A stretch of 64,000 bases of DNA from the NCBI GenBank assembly GCA_014268975.2, contig CP077096.1, forward strand, positions 2,579,501-2,643,500, in the 5' to 3' direction. A program made the position numbers and the translations under genes. Under the pieces are notes generated by a model, which was not told the DNA's origin, ran no database searches, and saw only the letters and a list, made by a program, of their open reading frames with translations. This DNA comes from Pseudomonas wayambapalatensis (GTDB lineage Bacteria; Pseudomonadota; Gammaproteobacteria; Pseudomonadales; Pseudomonadaceae). Of this stretch, positions 17,721-25,851 are shown piece after piece (position 1 is the first letter of the stretch; every line of letters begins with the position of its first letter).

Positions 17721-18800
17721 TTAGCCTGCGAGTCGCCGCGTGGACGGTGCGTAGACGAACCCCGAGAACAATCGGCGTGCGGTCCGTACCACCGAAGCTT
17801 GCAAGGTCTGGCCATCGGCACCGGAGCGCGACAGGGCGATGTCGATGACCCCGCTTGGATGCTCCAGACGTACCTCACGCAGGGCCTGGGCCTGGTCGCC
17901 GAGCAGGTCGCCGATCACTGTGCCCGGGCTGACACAGGCAGTGGCCAGGCCGATAGCGCCGGTGATCGCCAGCGCCCGGTGGCAGTTGTGCGGCATGAAG
18001 TAACGAACCTGCAGCGTGCCGTCGAAGCGTGGGGCAGACACGACCACCGGCTTTGGGATCACCATGTTGCTCACATCTCCCAGGCCCATGGCCCGGCCGG
18101 CTTTCAGCCGCAGGGCTTCGAGGCGTTTGAGCAGCTTTGCATCGGCGTCCAGTTGAGCCGGGCTCTCGCTGCCCTCAAGCCCCAGGTGCCGGGCGTCGAC
18201 GATCATCATCGGCATGGCCATGTCGATGCAGGTGACTGGTACGCCATCGATCACCTGCTGGGACTGGCCAGTGGGGAACAGGCTGCCGGTCTTGCTGCCG
18301 ACGGCATCGAGGAATGTCAGGTGCACGGGGGCGGCTGTACCTGGAACGCCGTCGATGGCGGTACGACCCTCATAGCGCACGATGCCGCCAGGCGTCTGTA
18401 CCAGCGAGTTGACGAATGTACCGGTATTGAGGTTGCGGATGCGCACCAGCGTCTGGCCGTCGTCACCTTTGACCAGCCCTTGTTCGATGGCGAAGGGCCC
18501 GACCGCGCACAGCATATTGCCGCAGTTGGGCGCAGTATCGACACGGCGCTCGGCGACCATCACCTGCACGAACAGATAATCGACATCGGCATCGGGGTGC
18601 AGTGAAGGGCTGATGATCGCAACTTTGCTCGTCTGTGGGCTGCCACCGCCAATGCCGTCGATTTCCAGTTCATGGCCAGAGCCCATCAGGGATATCAGCA
18701 TCTCGTCGCGCTCGACGATATTGGACGGCAAGTCCCAGGCATGGAAGAAGGGGCCTTTGGAGGTCCCGCCGCGCATGAGCACACAAGGAATTCGTTGCAT
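17721..18800 (-). CDS. PrpF/GalD-type isomerase (4-oxalomesaconate tautomerase or aconitate isomerase-like)
   Basis: A 359-residue PrpF-family protein (tandem diaminopimelate-epimerase-like folds). MQRIPCVLMRGGTSKGPFFH is the family opening. GIGGGSPQTSKVAII (~50-65) and APNCGNMLCAVGPFA (~100-114, with the conserved Cys) build the active site; MPHNCHRALAITGAIGLAT lies in the second half. Known members are P. putida GalD (4-oxalomesaconate tautomerase, gallate pathway) and PrpF (2-methylaconitate/aconitate isomerisation). No gallate genes are nearby, while tricarboxylate transporters are, so aconitate isomerisation fits the context better. The ATG at 18800 begins the conserved part. It is divergent from a LysR regulator. 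Confidence 0.85.
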   Translation of the reverse strand: MQRIPCVLMRGGTSKGPFFHAWDLPSNIVERDEMLISLMGSGHELEIDGIGGGSPQTSKVAIISPSLHPDADVDYLFVQVMVAERRVDTAPNCGNMLCAVGPFAIEQGLVKGDDGQTLVRIRNLNTGTFVNSLVQTPGGIVRYEGRTAIDGVPGTAAPVHLTFLDAVGSKTGSLFPTGQSQQVIDGVPVTCIDMAMPMMIVDARHLGLEGSESPAQLDADAKLLKRLEALRLKAGRAMGLGDVSNMVIPKPVVVSAPRFDGTLQVRYFMPHNCHRALAITGAIGLATACVSPGTVIGDLLGDQAQALREVRLEHPSGVIDIALSRSGADGQTLQASVVRTARRLFSGFVYAPSTRRLAG

Positions 18801-18947
18801 GAAATCTAACTCTTGTTGATCAATGGGCATCATTGATGTGTCTGAGACAAGAGTGACAGGGGTGGATAAATCAATCCAATGCAAATATCGTCGCTATTAT
18901 TGCGTTTTATAAATAAATTGACGGCCAGTGTCTGAAAGAGAATCAGC

Positions 18948-19841
18948 ATGGAATATGAACTTCAGGACATACGATCTTTCGTGAAAATCGCCGAACTGGG
19001 TAGTTTTCACGAGGCAGCGGAGTTTTTGCATTTATCGCAGCCCGCCTTGAGCCGACGCATCAAGAAGCTCGAGGATGGCCTTGGGACACCCTTGCTCGAA
19101 CGCACCACGCGGCGGGTCGGGCTGACCAGTGTCGGGCGTGACTTTCTACCCAAGGCCCGGCGCCTGCTGGACGATTTCGAGGATTCGATCCTGAGCATTC
19201 GCGAGCTGGCCGAGCGCCAGACCGGGCAGGTGACTCTGGCCTGCATCCCCACGGCAGCGTTTTATTTCCTGCCCTCGGTGATTCGCCTCTACAACGAGCA
19301 GTACCCCAAGATTCGGATCCGCCTGCTCGACCTCAGTGCCAACGATGGGCTTGAGGCAGTGCTGCGTGGCGAGGCCGATTTCGGGATCAACATGATGAGC
19401 GGGCAGCATCCGGACATCGAGTTCGTCCCACTGGTGCAGGAACAGTTCGTGCTGGCCTGTCGGCGTGACCATGTGCTGGCCGGGCGCGTGTCTGTGAGCT
19501 GGACGGAGCTGGCAGAGCACCGGCTGATCGGGGTAGGGCGGCTGAGCGGCAACCGCATGCTGCTCGACCACGCGCTGTCGGGATTGGGGCTGCGGCCCAA
19601 ATGGTTCTACGAGGTGCAGCACCTGTCGACCTCGCTAGGTATGGTCGAGGCTGGGCTGGGGGTGTCGGCGATGCCGAGCCTGGCGATGCCGGCGGCCGAT
19701 CACCCGACCCTGGTCAGCGTGCCGCTGATCGAGCCTGAGGTGACTCGCACGCTGGGCCTTGTGTATCGCCGCGGCGCCTCATTGTCGCCAGCGGCGGAGA
19801 AGTTCGTCTCGATCCTGCTGGAACAGTGGCCGAACGTGTGA
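18948..19841 (+). CDS. LysR-family transcriptional regulator of the tricarboxylate cassette
   Basis: A 297-residue LysR protein with an N-terminal helix-turn-helix (ELGSFHEAAEFLHLSQPALS, then RRIKKLEDGLGTPLLERTTR). The effector domain begins at TGQVTLACIPTAAFYFLPSV. It is transcribed divergently from the PrpF-type gene with 147 bp between the starts. That region is AT-rich (around 18890-18920), as expected of a LysR-controlled promoter. By the usual LysR logic it activates the isomerase/transporter/porin genes on the other strand in response to the imported tricarboxylate. The effector is an inference. Confidence 0.9.
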   Translation: MEYELQDIRSFVKIAELGSFHEAAEFLHLSQPALSRRIKKLEDGLGTPLLERTTRRVGLTSVGRDFLPKARRLLDDFEDSILSIRELAERQTGQVTLACIPTAAFYFLPSVIRLYNEQYPKIRIRLLDLSANDGLEAVLRGEADFGINMMSGQHPDIEFVPLVQEQFVLACRRDHVLAGRVSVSWTELAEHRLIGVGRLSGNRMLLDHALSGLGLRPKWFYEVQHLSTSLGMVEAGLGVSAMPSLAMPAADHPTLVSVPLIEPEVTRTLGLVYRRGASLSPAAEKFVSILLEQWPNV

Positions 19842-19877
19842 TCCACCCTGTAGACAGGGCGGGCCGCAGCGCCTCGA

Positions 19878-20813
19878 TCAGCGAATCGCCACCGGGTTGA
19901 TGTTCACCTGGGTCGAGCCTTTGTAGAGCGGCTGGCCAAGCACGAACATGAACTCGAAGGCCTTGTCCTTGACCAGCGCCCGGGTATCGATCAGCTCGAG
20001 GTTGTAGATGCCGCGCTTGGCCAGCATGAACTGATTGACCGGGAACTCTTCGCCCGTGGGGTTCGGATACACCTCCGAGGCCCAGGTGTCACCGCCGAAG
20101 GCGACGATGCCCTGGTCGGCCAGCCATTGCGCAGCCGGCAGGTCGATGCCGGGCTCGGTGGCGAGGAACTGCGCGTTATCCTTGCCGATCAACTCCAGCC
20201 AGCCGGTGTTGAACAGCACCACATCGCCTTTGCGCAGGGTGATGTGCTGCTTTTTCAGCACGGCCTGGATGTCGGCGACGGTAAACGCGGTGCCGCCGGG
20301 AACGATGGCCTTGCCGTAGTGTGCGGTCATGTCCAGCACCACGCCGCGCGTCACCATCGGCGGCACCTTTTCGATGCCCAGCCTGGTCACGCCTTCGACC
20401 GTGACGAAATCGGCAGCCTTGTTGCCGTTGTAGTAGACGTTGTCGATGCCGATATGGCCGATGCCGTTGAGCTGGGTACCGACGCCGGTCCAGCCGTTGA
20501 CCAGTTCATCGTTGAAGGTGAACTTGTTGCGACCGAGGGTCTGGCCGGCCTGTTCGCCGGGCTGGATGTTGTAGAGGTGGAAGCTGCGGTGGCGGAAGGC
20601 CGGCAGGTCCTTGCTCACCGGCACGGCGAGGGGGTAGGTCTTGCCGGTCTTGATCAACTCGGCGGCCTGCTTGACCACCTCGGGGGTGAGCAGGTTGGCG
20701 GCGCCGATTTCATCCTGTGCGCCATAGGGCGAGGCTTGCCAGTCGGCGGCCAGTGCACTGTGCGCGGTTGCGGCCAGTGCGGTGGCCAGAAGCAGGGGTT
20801 TGAACGCTTTCAT
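19878..20813 (-). CDS. Exported cyclase-family (kynurenine formamidase-like) hydrolase
   Basis: A 311-residue precursor with a signal peptide (FKPLLLATALAATAHSALA-ADW, cleavage after residue ~21). The rest matches the cyclase/COG1878 fold: YGAQDEIGAANLLTPE at the mature start and GVGTQLNGIGHIG at ~115. Kynurenine formamidases carry H-x-x-T-H-x-D-x-x-x-H at that place; here the first His and the Asp are replaced (TQLNGIGH). This is seen in the diverged 'GTQ-DG-GH' branch of the family, so the metal site and the reaction may differ. The ATG at 20813 starts the signal peptide. It is a single gene, convergent with the LysR gene at 18948. Confidence 0.8.
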   Translation of the reverse strand: MKAFKPLLLATALAATAHSALAADWQASPYGAQDEIGAANLLTPEVVKQAAELIKTGKTYPLAVPVSKDLPAFRHRSFHLYNIQPGEQAGQTLGRNKFTFNDELVNGWTGVGTQLNGIGHIGIDNVYYNGNKAADFVTVEGVTRLGIEKVPPMVTRGVVLDMTAHYGKAIVPGGTAFTVADIQAVLKKQHITLRKGDVVLFNTGWLELIGKDNAQFLATEPGIDLPAAQWLADQGIVAFGGDTWASEVYPNPTGEEFPVNQFMLAKRGIYNLELIDTRALVKDKAFEFMFVLGQPLYKGSTQVNINPVAIR

Positions 20814-20932
20814 GGAATCTCCGAGGTGTGAAATGAAGCCGGGAGATTCTCGGCAGCAGGTGGCTTGGGAAAAAGTAGCGGTCGGGACAATCACTTTTGC
20901 CTGCGGGTCAACAGGGCTGCCCATCGCGGGAC

Positions 20933-20949
20933 AAGCCCGCTCCCACAGG
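20933..20949. repeat. Single REP half-unit
   Basis: atcgcgggacaagcccgctc and the following ccacag match the P. putida REP core. No partner unit stands within 100 bp, so it is a solitary element between the cyclase gene and the upstream LysR gene. Confidence 0.55.
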
Positions 20950-21030
20950 AATTGAGCTGGCTTTTAGATTGTTGGATGAGGCCGTTGCTCCTGCCATCAC
21001 GGTGTCCAGCCACCTGAGAACACTCGACAA

Positions 21031-21942
21031 TCACACCTCCAGGCACCGCTGCAACGCCTCGATAAACACCCCCTCTGCCCGACTCAAGCGTTGCTCGCGG
21101 TTCCACAGCAGGTGGATATCCACATCGGCAATGCCTTCATGCGGCGCCAGCTTCCAGAGCAACCCGGCCTGCACATCCGCTGCCACCACATGCTCGGGCA
21201 GGCAGCCTATACCGAACCCTGCGATCACCAGCCGACGCACCTCTTCAAGGCTCGGGGAGGACGCGACGATCCTGCCGGAGAATCCTTGCTGGTCGCGGAA
21301 GATGGTCAATGGCGAGAGCATGCCGCCAATCTGGTCGCTGGTGAAACTGACGAAATTCTCCCGTTGCAGGTCGCCTTCCTGGGCGCCGAACAGTGCGTGG
21401 TGCTTGCCGCAGAAGAAGGCATAGCGCTGGCGCAGGAACAGGCGCTGCTCCAGGCGCGGTTGCGCACGGCGGTTGAGGCTCAGGCCTGCGGTGGCGGTCT
21501 TTTCCTGCAGGGCCGCGACGATGTCGGAACTGCGCATCACGTCGATTTCCAACTCCACCCGAGGGTGCTGGCGATGAAAGTCGGCGAGAAAGTCGTCGAA
21601 GCGCTCGCTGACGATACGGCTGATCATCAGCAACCGCACCTTGCCCACCACTTCGTCAGCAGGTTGCTCCAGCAGCCCACCGATCTGCGACATCTGTCCA
21701 TACACCTCGCCGGCGAGCTGGAACAGTTGCTCGCCCGTTTCGGTGAGCACGAAGCGTGGGCCGCGGCGGGCGATGAGCTGGCGGCCGAGTTGTTCTTCCA
21801 GGCGTTTGAGCGCCTGGCTCACGGCCGGTTGCGTAAGGTGCAGGCGAGCGGCGGCGCGGCTGATGGAGAGTTCCTGGCCGATCACCCGAAAGGTGCGCAG
21901 CAGGTTCCAGTCGAGGCGGTCGTTGAGCAGGCGGTCGGACAT
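21031..21942 (-). CDS. LysR-family transcriptional regulator of the transporter/amidohydrolase cassette
   Basis: A 303-residue LysR protein. The helix-turn-helix is ELSISRAAARLHLTQPAVSQ followed by ALKRLEEQLGRQLIARRGPR. The effector-binding domain starts near VVGKVRLLMISRIVSE. It is divergent from the MHS transporter gene, with 213 bp between starts. That region is AT-rich near 21955-22010 (it includes attgactaatcat), a good place for the LysR site and the -35/-10 elements. It probably controls the transporter, M20 amidohydrolase and deacetylase genes; the effector is unknown. Confidence 0.88.
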   Translation of the reverse strand: MSDRLLNDRLDWNLLRTFRVIGQELSISRAAARLHLTQPAVSQALKRLEEQLGRQLIARRGPRFVLTETGEQLFQLAGEVYGQMSQIGGLLEQPADEVVGKVRLLMISRIVSERFDDFLADFHRQHPRVELEIDVMRSSDIVAALQEKTATAGLSLNRRAQPRLEQRLFLRQRYAFFCGKHHALFGAQEGDLQRENFVSFTSDQIGGMLSPLTIFRDQQGFSGRIVASSPSLEEVRRLVIAGFGIGCLPEHVVAADVQAGLLWKLAPHEGIADVDIHLLWNREQRLSRAEGVFIEALQRCLEV

Positions 21943-22048
21943 GATGGGCTCGAATGATAAGCATGGCTAATAGTTCGAATAATAAATAGAAAATTGACTA
22001 ATCATAGCCCCGGGTAGATAAATCAAGGGCATGCAGAGGGCCAGTGGG

Positions 22049-22066
22049 CGCGGGCTTGCCCGCGAA
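22049..22066. repeat. Solitary REP palindrome
   Basis: cgcgggcttgcccgcg is a self-complementary REP core lying between the divergent LysR and transporter genes. It is probably just a neutral insertion in the intergenic region. Confidence 0.55.
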
Positions 22067-22155
22067 AAGGCCACCCCTGCAGCAAGACCAAGCGCCAGAG
22101 AGCGCCACCGTGACCCTCAACTCCTGCCAGAACAACAAGCAAAGGAGCCAGCCCC

Positions 22156-23460
22156 ATGCAGCCTTCCGCTTCGCCCCAGCCGCGCCGGGCCGCGGCCGCC
22201 GCGTTCATCGGCACCATGATCGAATGGTACGACTTCTACATCTACGCCACCGCCGCCGCCCTGGTGTTCGGTGCCTTGTTCTTTCCTTCCGACAACAGCC
22301 TGTTCAGCACCATGGCGGCCTTCGGCACCTTCGCCGTCGGCTTTTTCGCCCGGCCATTGGGCGGCATCGTGTTCGGTCATGTGGGTGACCGCATCGGGCG
22401 CAAGAAATCCCTGGTCATCACCCTGCTGATGATGGGGGTGGTCACCATCGGGATCGGCCTGCTGCCGACCTACGCACAGATCGGCGCCACCGCACCGGTG
22501 CTGTTGATCCTGCTGCGTATCGTCCAGGGCATCGCCGTGGGTGGCGAGTGGGGTGGGGCGGTGTTGATGGCGGGCGAGCATGCGCCCAAGGGCCGGCGTA
22601 CCTTCTTCGCATCGTTCGCCCAACTGGGCAGCCCGGCGGGGCTGATCCTCTCGCTGCTGGCCTTTGGCGCCGTCACCCGCCTGCCGGAAGAAGACCTGAT
22701 GAGCTGGGGCTGGCGCCTGCCGTTCCTGGCCAGTGCGCTGTTGCTGCTGGTCGGCCTGGCGATTCGCCTGGGGGTCAACGAGTCGCCGGAGTTCATCGCC
22801 AGCCGCGAACAGGCGCTCAAGGCCCAGCGCAAGGAGCAGGCGCCGGTGCTGGAGGTGCTGCGTACCGCCTGGCGTCCGCTGTTGCTGTGCATCGGTGCCA
22901 ATACGCTGGGCATCGCCGGCGTCTACTTCACCAACACCTTCATGATCAGCTACACCACCCAGCATCTGCACCTGGAGCGCTCGCTGATCCTCGAATGCCT
23001 GTTCTTCGTGGCGATCATCCAGTTCTGTGTGCAGCCCATCGCGGCCTGGCTGTCGGAGAAGCTCGGCGCCACCCGCTTCCTTGCCCTGATGGCGCTGTTG
23101 GCGATGGCCTCGCCTTACCCGATGTTCGTGCTGGTCAGCTCCGGGCAGGGGCCGCTGATCGTGCTCGGTATCGCCCTGGCGGCTGCGTGCATGGCGTCGT
23201 TCTACGCGGTGATTGCTGGCTTCGTCAGCGGCATGTTCCAGACGCGCGTGCGCTACACCGCGATTTCCCTGGCCTACCAGGTGTGCGGCGCCATCGCCGG
23301 TGGCCTGACGCCGTTGATCGGCACCTGGCTTGCCCATCAGTTCAGTGGCCACTGGTGGCCGATGGCGCTGTTCTACACCTTGATCGCCAGCATCTCGCTG
23401 GTCTGTGTACTGGCCCTGGCGCGCCAGTATGCCCACAGCCAGCGCCTCGAGCTGGCCTGA
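22156..23460 (+). CDS. MHS-family (MFS) metabolite:proton symporter
   Basis: A 434-residue transporter with 12 predicted helices and the metabolite:H+ symporter signatures. These are GTMIEWYDFYIYATAAALVF in helix 1 and GHVGDRIGRKKSLVIT, the cytoplasmic loop between helices 2 and 3. The second-half loop (RVNESPEF-type, here GVNESPEFIAS) is also present. MHS members import organic acids, betaines or amino-acid derivatives. An AAAGGAGCC box lies 8 bp before the ATG. It is followed after 24 bp by the M20 amidohydrolase and then the deacetylase, so it probably brings in their substrate. Confidence 0.9.
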   Translation: MQPSASPQPRRAAAAAFIGTMIEWYDFYIYATAAALVFGALFFPSDNSLFSTMAAFGTFAVGFFARPLGGIVFGHVGDRIGRKKSLVITLLMMGVVTIGIGLLPTYAQIGATAPVLLILLRIVQGIAVGGEWGGAVLMAGEHAPKGRRTFFASFAQLGSPAGLILSLLAFGAVTRLPEEDLMSWGWRLPFLASALLLLVGLAIRLGVNESPEFIASREQALKAQRKEQAPVLEVLRTAWRPLLLCIGANTLGIAGVYFTNTFMISYTTQHLHLERSLILECLFFVAIIQFCVQPIAAWLSEKLGATRFLALMALLAMASPYPMFVLVSSGQGPLIVLGIALAAACMASFYAVIAGFVSGMFQTRVRYTAISLAYQVCGAIAGGLTPLIGTWLAHQFSGHWWPMALFYTLIASISLVCVLALARQYAHSQRLELA

Positions 23461-23484
23461 AATCCCGATTCGACTGGAGTACCC

Positions 23485-24729
23485 ATGATGTTGAAAAGCA
23501 ATGGCGAACGCCTGTGGGCGAGCCTGATGGCCATGGCCGAGGTGGGCGCTACCGCCCGTGGCGGCAGTTGCCGCCTGGCCTTGAGCGAGGACGACAAGGC
23601 CGGCCGCGAGCTGTTCGTCGGTTGGTGCCGCGAGGCTGGCCTGAGCCTGTCGGTGGATGCCATCGGTAACCTGTTCGCCCGACGCCCCGGCCTCGAGCCA
23701 CAGGCTGCGCCCGTGATGATGGGCAGCCACCTGGACACCCAGCCTGAAGGTGGACGCTTCGACGGCGTGTATGGGGTGCTGGCCGGCCTGGAAGTGGTGC
23801 GCCGCTTGAACGACCTCGGCATCCACACCCGCAAGCCGCTGGAAATCGCCGTGTGGACCAACGAAGAGGGCGCACGCTTCACCCCAGCGATGTTCGGCTC
23901 GGCGGTATTCACTGGCGTGCTCGATCTGCAGCAGGCCCTGGCGATCCAGGATGCCGATGGCATCAGTGTCGCCGAGGCGCTGGCCTCCACTGGCTATGCC
24001 GGTGAGCGGCCATTGGGCGGACCGGTGGACGCCTATTTTGAGGCGCACATCGAGCAGGGGCCGATCCTGAAAGACAACGCCAAGAGCATTGGCGTGGTGA
24101 CGGGCGGTCAGGCGATTCGCTGGCTCGACGTTACGGTCCAGGGCATGGCCGCCCACGCTGGCACCACGCCGATGGCGCTGCGCAAGGATGCGTTGTATGG
24201 CGCCGCGCGGATGATCCAGGCGGTGGAGCAACTGGCGGCCGACTTCGCCCCCGAAGGCCTGACCACGGTGGGCGAGCTGTCCATCGGCAAAGCGTCGCGC
24301 AATACCATCCCGGGCGTGGTGCGTTTTACCGTCGACCTGCGCCATCACCGCGACGAAGCCATCGAGGCCATGGAACGTCAACTGGGTGAGTTGCTGCAGG
24401 TTGTCGCCGCCCAGCGCGGCTTGCGTGTGAGCGTCGCGCGGCATTGGGTCAGCCCGGCCACCCCGTTCGATGCCGAGTGCGTGGCGGCGGTGCAGCACGC
24501 GGTCGATGCCCTCGGCCATACCCAGCAGCGGATCGTCAGTGGCGCCGGGCACGATGCGATTCTGCTGGCGCGCTACTGCCCGACAGCCATGATCTTCATC
24601 CCTTGCGTGGGCGGCCTGAGCCACAACGAAGCCGAAGACGTGCTGCCCGACGACGCCCGTAACGGCGCCGATGTATTGCTCAACGCCGTGCTGGCCCGTG
24701 CCGGCCGTGTCGAACCAGGAGAGGCCTGA
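23485..24729 (+). CDS. M20-family Zn amidohydrolase (N-carbamoyl-L-amino-acid hydrolase / allantoate amidohydrolase-like)
   Basis: A 414-residue enzyme of the hydantoinase/carbamoylase group of M20 peptidases. MGSHLDTQPEGGRFDGVYGV (~79-98) holds the first zinc ligand His and the bridging Asp. WTNEEGARFTPAMFGS (~128-143) holds the catalytic Glu pair. HIEQGPIL (~190) and GAGHDAILLARYCPTAMIF (~352-370) complete the site, with SHNEAE near the end. The family hydrolyses carbamoyl or ureido amides (N-carbamoyl amino acids, ureidoglycine, allantoate). The ATG at 23485 is preceded by a GGAG box. It lies between a transporter and a deacetylase-fold amidohydrolase, so the substrate may be an acylated amine or amino acid. 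Confidence 0.88.
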   Translation: MMLKSNGERLWASLMAMAEVGATARGGSCRLALSEDDKAGRELFVGWCREAGLSLSVDAIGNLFARRPGLEPQAAPVMMGSHLDTQPEGGRFDGVYGVLAGLEVVRRLNDLGIHTRKPLEIAVWTNEEGARFTPAMFGSAVFTGVLDLQQALAIQDADGISVAEALASTGYAGERPLGGPVDAYFEAHIEQGPILKDNAKSIGVVTGGQAIRWLDVTVQGMAAHAGTTPMALRKDALYGAARMIQAVEQLAADFAPEGLTTVGELSIGKASRNTIPGVVRFTVDLRHHRDEAIEAMERQLGELLQVVAAQRGLRVSVARHWVSPATPFDAECVAAVQHAVDALGHTQQRIVSGAGHDAILLARYCPTAMIFIPCVGGLSHNEAEDVLPDDARNGADVLLNAVLARAGRVEPGEA

Positions 24730-25751
24730 TGCGCTGCTATTTTCACCCCGAACAACTGCTGCACCATCCGCGCAGCTACTACTCCCGTGGTGCCATGCGC
24801 ACCCCTCAGGAAGTCCCTGAGCGCGCTCAGCGCCTACTGCAAGCGGCCCGCGACCTGGACATGGACATCCGCCAACCGCAGGATGCCGGCCTCGCGCCGC
24901 TCGCCGCGGTGCACGGCGAGCCCTACCTGGCCTTCCTCCAGGAGGCGCACGCGCGCTGGAAAGAAGTGCCCGAGGATTGGGGCGACGAAGTGATGTCGAA
25001 CATCTTCGTGCGCGAGCCCAACGCCTTGCGCGGCATCCTGGCCCAGGCGGCACGCTACCTGGCCGATGGCAGTTGCCCGGTGGGCGAGCAGACCTGGCGC
25101 TCGGCCTACTGGTCGGCGCAGAGTGCGGTCGCCGGGGCCCGGGCGATTCTCGACGGCGAGCGTGCAGCCTACGCCCTGTGCCGTCCGCCGGGGCACCATG
25201 CGCGCTTCGATGCCGCAGGCGGTTTCTGCTACCTCAACAATGCGGCCGTCGCTGCTCAAGTATTGCGCGAGCGCTACCACAAGGTCGCCGTGCTGGACAC
25301 CGACATGCACCACGGCCAGGGCATCCAGGAGATCTTCTACACGCGCAGCGATGTGCTGTATGTCTCGGTGCACGGTGATCCCACCAACTTCTACCCGGGC
25401 GTGGCCGGCTTTGCCGATGAGCGTGGCGCAGGCGAGGGCGAGGGTTACAACCTGAACTTGCCGATGGCCCATGGCGCGAGCGAGGGGGACTTCCTGGCGC
25501 AACTGGACATTGCCCTGGATGCGCTGAAGGATTTCGATGCCGAGGTGCTGGTGCTGTCGCTCGGTTTCGATATCTACGAACTCGATCCGCAGAGCAAGGT
25601 GGCGGTCACGACCCAGGGCTTCGCCACGCTTGGCGAGCGGATTCGCGAGCTGGGGCTGCCATGCCTGATCGTGCAGGAGGGCGGCTATCACCTGCAGAGC
25701 CTGGAGGCGAATGCTCAGGCGTTCTTCGCTCAAATGGATGATTGGCGCTGA
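24729..25751 (+). CDS. Histone-deacetylase-fold amidohydrolase (acetylpolyamine amidohydrolase-like)
   Basis: A 340-residue zinc hydrolase of the arginase/deacetylase superfamily. The charge-relay motif CRPPGHHARFDAAGGFCYLN is at ~148-167. The zinc-ligand motif VLDTDMHHGQGIQEIFY is at ~188-204, and LSLGFDIYELDP supplies the last Asp ligand (~278-289). QEGGYH carries the transition-state region near the end. The N-terminal part (RTPQEVPERAQRLL) is typical of acetylpolyamine amidohydrolases, which deacetylate acetylputrescine or related amines. Its ATG overlaps the TGA of the M20 gene by one base, so the two are translationally coupled. Confidence 0.9.
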   Translation: MRCYFHPEQLLHHPRSYYSRGAMRTPQEVPERAQRLLQAARDLDMDIRQPQDAGLAPLAAVHGEPYLAFLQEAHARWKEVPEDWGDEVMSNIFVREPNALRGILAQAARYLADGSCPVGEQTWRSAYWSAQSAVAGARAILDGERAAYALCRPPGHHARFDAAGGFCYLNNAAVAAQVLRERYHKVAVLDTDMHHGQGIQEIFYTRSDVLYVSVHGDPTNFYPGVAGFADERGAGEGEGYNLNLPMAHGASEGDFLAQLDIALDALKDFDAEVLVLSLGFDIYELDPQSKVAVTTQGFATLGERIRELGLPCLIVQEGGYHLQSLEANAQAFFAQMDDWR

Positions 25752-25809
25752 ATTTAGTATGCAAATGGATTGTTTTATGGCGTGGAGTCGCGTTTTTACT
25801 CACTAAAAC

Positions 25810-25836
25810 CGGGCAAGCTGCCGTGCAGCTCGCCCG
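25810..25836 (-). terminator. Rho-independent terminator after the GMC oxidoreductase gene
   Basis: cgggcaagctgc and gcagctcgcccg form a stem of about 11 bp with one mismatch and a short loop. On the minus strand it follows the GMC stop by 16 bp and is trailed by ggttttag. Since the deacetylase gene also ends 59 bp to the left, it may serve both directions. Confidence 0.65.
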
Positions 25837-25851
25837 ATTCGCCTGTGCCGC

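Noticed and set aside
22117-25053. 978-codon open frame on the minus strand through the transporter, amidohydrolase and deacetylase genes
   Set aside because: It is the antisense shadow of three well-supported genes. Its product is rich in H, Q, R and G, with no domain or ribosome-binding site; long antisense frames are common at this GC content.
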